A stretch of 5,551 bases of DNA, from contig JACQNA010000090.1 in assembly GCA_016203335.1 (NCBI GenBank), positions 1-5,551 on the forward strand, written 5' to 3'. The stretch comes from Candidatus Woesearchaeota archaeon. Lineage in GTDB: Archaea > Nanobdellota > Nanobdellia > Woesearchaeales > JACQNA01. The position numbers and the translations under genes were made by a program. Of this stretch, positions 3,586-5,551 are shown piece after piece; the first letter of the stretch is position 1, and each line of letters begins with the position of its first letter. The notes under the pieces were generated by a model that made no database searches, had not been told where the DNA came from, and saw nothing but the letters and a program-made list of their open reading frames with translations.

Positions 3586-5551
3586 ATGGGTACTGTAGTT
3601 CGACCAATAGCTCTTATTGCCTTACTGGTATTATTCTTCTCGCTCGCGGTTTCTGCCCGCAATCTCGACGTTAATCGGGACGGCAGGGTGGACATCATTG
3701 ACGCCACTGCGGTGCAGAACAACATCGGCTCTCTGGAAACTATTTATGACGTGAACAACGACGGAGCAGTGACCACATCTGATTTTGATATTGTCTTCAG
3801 GAACATCGGCCTGGACTGCGCAGTATCGCCAGTCGCCTGCGACGCGGACAATGATGGCGCTCTGGCAGCAGATGTCTGCCCCGATACGCCTCAGGCAGAG
3901 ATTAATGACATTGACAAGAATCCGGAAAGCGACTGGTACGGCTGCTCCAGCTCCGAGCGCGACACTGATGGCGACGGGCTCCGGGACAATATTGACGACT
4001 GCCCGGATGTGTACGGTGTTCCGGAAAACAACGGCTGCCCAGCTGGCCAGAGTGCCGGGCTGCTGGGCGAAGACCTGTACATTCCCTCAGGAGAGGTCGT
4101 CTATTCCACGCAGATTAAGCAGCGCTACAACAATATCTACATCTACGGCAGGCTCGAGGTGATTGATTCCCTCAATCTGAGCGCGGACAGCCAGTTCATC
4201 TTAAACGGAGTCATCAATGCCAATGGCGGGCCGGGAAAGCCCGGAAAGCCAGCCTCCCTCTCCGCAGGCTACTTTGAGGTTGACGGCATCCCGACGAATA
4301 TACTGGAGAGCGTGAGCTGCGGCGCGCCGGCGGCAGAAACGTGCACGGTTGGCGGAGAAACCAAGATACCGACGAGTGTAAATGTTTCACGTCCTCCTTT
4401 TTCCATCTCTGGCAACAAAATTGTTTGGATAGATACTAATTATAATGTGTACCTATATGACCTTACCACAAGCAAGGAAACTAAACTAACCACAAATGGA
4501 AGAACTTTGCATGTATCTATCTATGGTAATAAAGTTATCTGGAGCACTCAGAACTATGTTGGTCGTTATGAGGATATAATCTTATATGACCTCACTACAA
4601 ACAAGGAAACCAACATAACAACAACCGGGAAAAATTTAGATTTGAATGCACTCATCATCTATGGTGATAAAATTGTTTGGTCAGAATTTGATTTTCGGTC
4701 AGAATTTGGTAATATATACATGTATGATATTACCACAAGCAAGAAAACCCAGATAACACAAGATGGAATACCCAGGGGTAAACTATCTATCTTTGGCGAT
4801 AAAATAGTCTTGACAAGTGACAGAAACAACAATATGGATATATACTTGTACGACATCGCCACAAACAAAGAGACCAGAATAACCACTAATGAGAGAAGGC
4901 AGTATGAACCATCAATCTCCGGCAACAGGATTGTTTGGACCGATGAAAGAAACGGCAATAAAGATGTATATATGTATGACCTTACCACTAACAGGGAAAC
5001 CCAGATAACCACAGATGCCAGATCCCAATATAACGCGTCTATTTATGGTAATAAAATAGTATGGACCGATGAAAGAAACGGCAATAAAGATGTATATATG
5101 TATGACCTTACCACTAACGGGGAAACCCAGATAACCACTGATACGCAAGATCAAGATTATCCAGTAATCGACGGAGATAAAATAGTCTGGCTAAATGCAT
5201 ACAAATGGAATTGGGGGCTATACATGATGGATCTCCGCTGCGGCGCAATAACAAAAGAAGATCGATCAACAGGCTATGCAATCTATACAAAATCAGGCGC
5301 ATCACTCGGCTTTTCATCAAATCCAAATTCAAATGAAGATTTTATTATTCTATCTCTTGATCCATCTGCCGGACTAAGGTGGACACTAAGGTGGACAAAT
5401 AAAGCTGGATTAACATACTTTACCAGTCTCCTCCACCCGCCCCATATAGTTGAGGGATATCCAATAAATAATACAGTTAATGATTATAATAATTATTTTC
5501 TAGTAAGCAAAAACGGTTATTCCCATATTCTGGAATATGTAAGCCTTACAG
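3586..5551 (+). CDS. secreted dockerin / Ca-loop / TolB-like beta-propeller protein (partial, 3' end outside window)
   Basis: At least 655 residues are encoded, open at the window end. A Sec signal peptide (PIALIALLVLFFSLAVSA, 7-24) precedes a type I dockerin: Ca loop DVNRDGRVDIID (28-39) with helix DATAVQNNIG (39-48), then loop DVNNDGAVTTSD (55-66) with helix DFDIVFRNIG (66-75). The near-symmetric duplicate with Asp/Asn at loop positions 1, 3, 5 and 12 is diagnostic. Thrombospondin-type-3-like loops follow: DADNDG (86-91), VCPDTP (97-102), DTDGDGLRD (126-134), DDCPD (137-141). A beta-rich, glycine-containing linker (about 160-265, with GPGKPGKP) leads to seven repeats (about 271-551) of the form SIYGNKIVW..ERNGNKDVYMYDLTTN.ETQITT, a TolB-like beta-propeller with a full set of seven blades. 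The tail to 655 is unrecognised. The dockerin probably binds the cohesin encoded at 1728; the propeller is a likely ligand-binding or adhesive domain. Sequons occur at 197, 266, 343, 483 and 628. GC content falls sharply at the linker-propeller junction. ATG 3586 is the first in-frame start placed correctly behind the TATA box. Confidence 0.85.
   Translation, partial: MGTVVRPIALIALLVLFFSLAVSARNLDVNRDGRVDIIDATAVQNNIGSLETIYDVNNDGAVTTSDFDIVFRNIGLDCAVSPVACDADNDGALAADVCPDTPQAEINDIDKNPESDWYGCSSSERDTDGDGLRDNIDDCPDVYGVPENNGCPAGQSAGLLGEDLYIPSGEVVYSTQIKQRYNNIYIYGRLEVIDSLNLSADSQFILNGVINANGGPGKPGKPASLSAGYFEVDGIPTNILESVSCGAPAAETCTVGGETKIPTSVNVSRPPFSISGNKIVWIDTNYNVYLYDLTTSKETKLTTNGRTLHVSIYGNKVIWSTQNYVGRYEDIILYDLTTNKETNITTTGKNLDLNALIIYGDKIVWSEFDFRSEFGNIYMYDITTSKKTQITQDGIPRGKLSIFGDKIVLTSDRNNNMDIYLYDIATNKETRITTNERRQYEPSISGNRIVWTDERNGNKDVYMYDLTTNRETQITTDARSQYNASIYGNKIVWTDERNGNKDVYMYDLTTNGETQITTDTQDQDYPVIDGDKIVWLNAYKWNWGLYMMDLRCGAITKEDRSTGYAIYTKSGASLGFSSNPNSNEDFIILSLDPSAGLRWTLRWTNKAGLTYFTSLLHPPHIVEGYPINNTVNDYNNYFLVSKNGYSHILEYVSLT
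4396..5238 (+). repeat. seven TolB-like beta-propeller repeats
   Basis: The units are about 40-47 codons each and begin near residues 271, 309, 357, 400, 442, 484 and 526. Shared positions are G-[ND]-[KR]-[IV]-[IV]-W/L at the start, [IV]-Y-[LM]-Y-D-[LI]-[TA]-T in the middle and E-T-x-[IL]-T-T at the end. Units 1-4 and 7 are diverged, and units 5 and 6 are nearly identical. Unit 7 departs from the pattern after its MMDL strand, as a closing blade often does. Confidence 0.8.
4936..5138 (+). repeat. near-identical blade duplication, two 77-nt copies
   Basis: Bases 4936-5012 and 5062-5138 differ at a single position (AGG against GGG, giving Arg or Gly). They are spaced exactly 126 nt (42 codons) apart, one blade. 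Synonymous sites are conserved too, so this is a recent duplication or gene conversion rather than protein-level selection. Confidence 0.9.
5374..5397 (+). repeat. 12-bp in-frame tandem duplication
   Basis: CTAAGGTGGACA occurs twice in direct succession and encodes LRWT-LRWT (residues 597-604). A four-residue in-frame slippage event, or a local assembly artefact, would explain it. Confidence 0.85.

Noticed and set aside
3785..4162. Open frame of 125 codons within the dockerin gene
   Set aside because: It is an alternate-frame shadow of the dockerin and Ca-loop region, with low-complexity Thr/Arg/Ser composition.
4659..5332. Minus-strand open frames with repeated hydrophobic segments
   Set aside because: Their repeats mirror the propeller blades on the other strand, and no promoter or start context supports them.

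Overview
The window reads as archaeal. Two genes carry class III (type IV pilin-like) signal peptides of the Q-V-S-M-E form. Three TATA-like boxes sit about 26-28 nt upstream of a start codon or of a very short leader. A VapBC pair uses a GGTGAT ribosome binding site, and there is a divergent cis-prenyltransferase homologue. The lineage cannot be fixed from sequence alone; a DPANN or euryarchaeal metagenomic genome would fit.

Layout, left to right. Bases 1-140 hold a GC-rich palindromic element. A minus-strand gene (190-897) encodes a cis-prenyltransferase homologue that lacks the catalytic Asp. A second, related palindromic element (966-1087) fills most of the divergent intergenic region. 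Two overlapping plus-strand genes follow: a small cysteine-containing pilin-like protein (1160-1741) and a pilin-like protein with a C-terminal cohesin-type domain (1728-2678). An AT-rich, minus-strand vapBC toxin-antitoxin cassette (2687-3429) comes next. Its toxin gene is split by a 103-bp element that has the end and target signatures of ISDra2-type IS200/IS605 transposition. The last gene (3586 to beyond the window end) encodes a secreted protein with an N-terminal dockerin, thrombospondin-type-3-like Ca-binding loops, a glycine-rich linker and seven TolB-like beta-propeller blades.

How it may work together (inference). The cohesin on a membrane or pilus-anchored pilin-like subunit and the dockerin on a secreted propeller protein a few hundred bases away look like a matched Ca-dependent docking pair. 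The pilin-like subunits would form or decorate a surface fibre, and the propeller protein would be plugged onto it. The cis-prenyltransferase homologue could serve lipid-carrier synthesis for surface glycosylation, probably as a non-catalytic subunit, but that link rests on proximity only.

History written in the sequence. The vapBC cassette differs in base composition from its flanks and interrupts what would otherwise be an adjacent cohesin-dockerin set. The propeller half of the dockerin gene switches abruptly from GC-rich to AT-rich at about 4380, which suggests an acquired module, and two of its blades are nearly identical at the DNA level. No stretch longer than 300 bases lacks a gene.
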